Below, piece by piece: positions 33,451 to 36,022 of a stretch of 36,022 bases of DNA. Within the stretch, counting starts at the first letter, position 1. Each line of letters begins with the position of its first letter. Source of the stretch: Betaproteobacteria bacterium (GTDB lineage Bacteria; Pseudomonadota; Gammaproteobacteria; Burkholderiales; Burkholderiaceae_D); assembly GCA_025362735.1 (NCBI GenBank), contig JANYFL010000014.1, forward strand, positions 1 through 36,022. The letters run 5' to 3'. The translations under genes and the position numbers were made by a program. Under the pieces are notes generated by a model. That model had not been told where the DNA came from. It made no database searches and was given only the letters and a program-made list of their open reading frames with translations.

Positions 33451-35436
33451 ATGGGGCCGACCGGCGTACTGACTGGCCAGATCACGATGGTCTTCGCCAC
33501 CGTATTACTGGGGCTGTGGAGCGCAACCCAGTGGACGGCTGCTGCGCTGGGATACCAGATGCGCCTCGGCGCGCCATGGTTCGGCCTGTTTGGCACGCCG
33601 ATCTATCACCCGTGGCGGCTGTTCGAGTGGTGGTACTTTTTTGATGCCTATGCACCTGACATCTTCATGCGCGGCGGTGCCATTGCCGCGTGCAGCGGCT
33701 TAGCCGGTGCCATGGTGGCCGTCACCATGTCGGTGTGGCGCGCACGGCAATCCAAGCTGGTCACGACCTACGGTTCGGCGCGCTGGGCGCTGCCGGCTGA
33801 AATCCGCAGTTCCGGGCTGACCGGCCCTGCCGGCGTTTTCCTGGGCCGCAAAGATGGCGACTACCTGCGCCACGAAGGTCCCGAGCATGTGATGGCCTTC
33901 GCGCCCACGCGATCCGGCAAGGGTGTCGGCCTAGTGGTGCCGACGCTGTTATCGTGGCCCGGCTCCGCCGTCATCCACGACATCAAGGGCGAGAACTGGA
34001 CATTGACCGCCGGCTGGCGTTCGCGCTTCTCGCATTGCCTGCTGTTCAATCCGACCGATGCGCACTCGGCGGCGTATAACCCGCTGCTCGAAGTGCGGCG
34101 CGGCATGCACGAAGTGCGCGACGTGCAGAACATCGCCGACATCCTGGTCGATCCCGAAGGCGCGCTGGAGCGCCGCAACCATTGGGAGAAAACTTCGCAC
34201 GCGCTCCTGGTCGGCGCGATCCTGCACGTGCTCTACGCCGGCGACGACAAAACGTTGCGTGGCGTCGCCAATTTTCTGTCCGATCCGGCCTGCCCGTTCG
34301 AGGTGACGCTGCACCGGATGATGACGACGCGGCACCTGGGCGATACAACGCACCCGGTTGTCGCATCGGCGGCGCGCGAAGTTCTCAACAAGAGCGACAA
34401 CGAACGGTCCGGCGTGCTGTCCACTGCGATGAGTTTTTTGGGCCTGTATCGCGATCCCACTGTGGCTGAAGTCACCTCACGCTGCGACTGGCGTATCGCC
34501 GACCTGATCGACGCCGGTCATCCGGTGTCGCTGTACCTCGTGGTGCCGCCCTCGGACATCAGCCGCACCAAGCCGCTGATCCGCCTGATTCTCAACCAGA
34601 TCGGCCGACGCCTGACCGAATCGCTCGACGGTTCGGACGGCATTGCCCGCCGCCACAAGCTGCTACTGATGCTCGACGAGTTTCCGGCGCTGGGGCGGCT
34701 CGATTTCTTCGAGTCCGCGCTGGCCTTCATGGCCGGCTACGGTCTGCGCGCCTTCCTGATCGCCCAGTCCTTGAATCAGATCGACAAGGCTTACGGGCAG
34801 AACCACTCGATCCTCGACAACTGCCATGTGCGGATCGCATTCGCGACCAACGACGAACGCACGGCCAAGCGCATTTCCGAAGCATTGGGCACCGCGACCG
34901 AGTTGCGCGCGCAGCGCAACTACGCAGGCCACCGGCTGGCGCCGTGGCTCGGGCACCTGATGGTGTCGCGGCAGGAAACCGCACGGCCGCTGCTCACGCC
35001 CGGCGAGGTCATGCAACTGCCGCCTGACGACGAGGTGGTGATGGTGTCCGGTCATCCGCCGATCAAGGCGCAAAAAATTCGCTACTACCTGGACGCGAAT
35101 TTCAAGACGCGCATGCAGACGCCCCCGCCATTGCAACTCGGGCGCTACGCCGACGCGCCGCCGGTGCGGCCGGACGATTGGACCGGACTGGCGATACCCG
35201 CCACACCGATTGTGGGCCTGGTCATCCCCGCACACGGCGGGGCCATCGACGACGGTGGCCACCAGCAGCAGCCGGAACTGTCCGAAATCGTATTCACGCC
35301 GGAGTCCGAACACGCAATGGACGACCTGGGCCTGTTCGATGACGACGACTTGTCGTTGCCCACTCAGCTTGATCCACGCCTGCAACGCACGGCGCGGTTA
35401 GCCGCCCTTGACCCTGATGACGGGATATCCCTATGA
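33451..35436 (+). CDS. traG: TraG/VirD4-type coupling protein
   Basis: A 661-residue conjugative ATPase that links the relaxosome to the type IV secretion channel. N-terminal membrane segments (residues about 5-30 and 75-95) precede Walker A APTRSGKGVG (Lys157) and Walker B LLLMLDEFPALGR (Asp409, Glu410), then AFLIAQSLNQID, typical of VirD4/TraG. The start MGPTGVLTGQI at 33451 has a G-rich upstream site. The stop overlaps the next gene (ATGA). Its separation from traR by the whole cargo fits the known variable slot of Tn4371-like ICEs. Confidence 0.94.
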   Translation: MGPTGVLTGQITMVFATVLLGLWSATQWTAAALGYQMRLGAPWFGLFGTPIYHPWRLFEWWYFFDAYAPDIFMRGGAIAACSGLAGAMVAVTMSVWRARQSKLVTTYGSARWALPAEIRSSGLTGPAGVFLGRKDGDYLRHEGPEHVMAFAPTRSGKGVGLVVPTLLSWPGSAVIHDIKGENWTLTAGWRSRFSHCLLFNPTDAHSAAYNPLLEVRRGMHEVRDVQNIADILVDPEGALERRNHWEKTSHALLVGAILHVLYAGDDKTLRGVANFLSDPACPFEVTLHRMMTTRHLGDTTHPVVASAAREVLNKSDNERSGVLSTAMSFLGLYRDPTVAEVTSRCDWRIADLIDAGHPVSLYLVVPPSDISRTKPLIRLILNQIGRRLTESLDGSDGIARRHKLLLMLDEFPALGRLDFFESALAFMAGYGLRAFLIAQSLNQIDKAYGQNHSILDNCHVRIAFATNDERTAKRISEALGTATELRAQRNYAGHRLAPWLGHLMVSRQETARPLLTPGEVMQLPPDDEVVMVSGHPPIKAQKIRYYLDANFKTRMQTPPPLQLGRYADAPPVRPDDWTGLAIPATPIVGLVIPAHGGAIDDGGHQQQPELSEIVFTPESEHAMDDLGLFDDDDLSLPTQLDPRLQRTARLAALDPDDGISL

Positions 35437-35918
35437 GCCGTACACGTCTGAACCTTTTCATCGAGCACGAGCACGCCAAGCGACTCGACGAGCTGGCGAC
35501 CATGAAGGGCTTGTCCAAGTCCTCCATCATCGCTGCCGCGCTGGCCTCGTTTCTCTCGCCTGATTCCGGCGATCAGCGCGAAGCCGCCATCGCCAAGCGA
35601 TTGGATCGACTATCCCGCCAGCTCGACAAACTGGAGCGAGATCAGAACATCTTGATCTAGACGCTTGCGTTCTACGTGCGTTACTTCCTGACCGTCAGCA
35701 CCCCCGTGCCGGAAGCGCATCAGGATGCGGCGCGCGCTCAGGGCCGCGCGCGCTCCGAGCAGTTTATTGAACAACTCGGTCGGCATTTGCTGCGCGGGCG
35801 CAGCCTGGTCAAGGACGTGGTGGAGGAAATCCAGCCCGACTCAAGCCAGTTCTTCGGCCAGCAGGAAACCGTTCACGCCGCAGCGCCTACCGACGAAGCT
35901 GCGGGAGCACCATCATGA
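35433..35918 (+). pseudogene. Ribbon-helix-helix (CopG-like) ICE protein with internal amber codon
   Basis: The first 75 residues, MSRTRLNLFIEHEHAKRLDE to DKLERDQNILI, form a CopG-type ribbon-helix-helix plus coiled coil. A TAG follows at 35658-35660. With no frame change the text goes on TLAFYVRYFLTVSTPVPEAH to a stop at 35918 that overlaps the trbB start. I expect the intact protein to be about 161 residues, as in other Tn4371-like ICEs between traG and trbB, where Glu (GAG) or Gln would be one base from TAG. Truncated product or restart at GTG 35676 are the possible outcomes. Confidence 0.8.
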
Positions 35919-36022
35919 GCAACCCGCCGCGCGATCAGGGCTTGTCGGCCTCGCTGGCACTGGAACGTCGCGTGCGCATGCTGCGCACGGCGCTGGGACC
36001 AGACATCGCCAAGGCCTTGAAC
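35915..36022 (+). CDS. trbB: TrbB-type conjugative transfer ATPase, 3' part outside window
   Basis: Only 36 codons are visible, starting at ATG 35915 with a 4-base overlap to the preceding gene. The text RRVRMLRTALGPDIAKALN resembles the start of TrbB/VirB11 hexameric ATPases, and the position after traG is where trbB begins in Tn4371-like elements. Walker motifs lie beyond the window, so the call leans on gene order. Confidence 0.7.
   Translation, partial: MSNPPRDQGLSASLALERRVRMLRTALGPDIAKALN

Overview
The window is a GC-rich betaproteobacterial sequence, most likely Burkholderiales. Oxalobacteraceae or a relative is a guess from protein flavour and cannot be proven here. Both ends belong to a Tn4371-family integrative and conjugative element (ICE). 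The left end (1-5077) carries the 3' part of the replication initiator repA, three iteron-like repeats, parA, a frameshifted parB-like gene, a DUF2840 gene, the traF peptidase and the traR relaxase (DUF3363 type). The right end (33451-36022) carries the traG coupling protein, a ribbon-helix-helix gene broken by an amber codon, and the first codons of trbB. No integrase or attachment site is visible.

The 28 kb between traR and traG is a metal-resistance cargo. It starts at the left with the stump of a merR gene (5086-5232). Next, on the minus strand, come a DMT permease with a 61-residue His-rich tail, a ynfA-like gene with an amber codon, and cadR. Divergent from cadR, and behind a MerR-type operator, are cadA (Cd/Zn/Pb ATPase), czcI, czcCBA, a PII-like gene, an internally deleted czcD and a DUF2846-like gene with a one-base lesion in its signal peptide.

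The second block is a minus-strand Cu/Ag operon read from 24430 down to 16942: a small secreted protein, cusC, cusB (with a fused CusF-like domain), cusA, a Cys-rich small protein, a second PII-like protein and a Met-rich mini membrane protein. Divergent from it at 24631 is a plus-strand periplasmic copper-handling run: two small metal-binding proteins, an outer-membrane TolC-type lipoprotein, a Tat-exported multicopper oxidase, a Spy/CpxP-like protein, a cupredoxin and CusF. A convergent MerR-type regulator and a divergent YHS-containing Cu(I) P-type ATPase complete the cargo.

The genes form a layered system. P1B ATPases pump metal from cytoplasm to periplasm. Two HME-RND pumps move it across the outer membrane. 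Oxidase, cupredoxin, CusF and small His/Met/Cys-rich proteins handle it in the periplasm. Two points stand out. Each RND operon is followed by a PII-like gene, suggesting cytosolic signalling linked to efflux. Four genes in an otherwise intact element each carry a single-base lesion (two one-base deletions, two amber codons), and czcD has lost its membrane domain. No tRNA, rRNA, CRISPR array or intact insertion sequence was seen.
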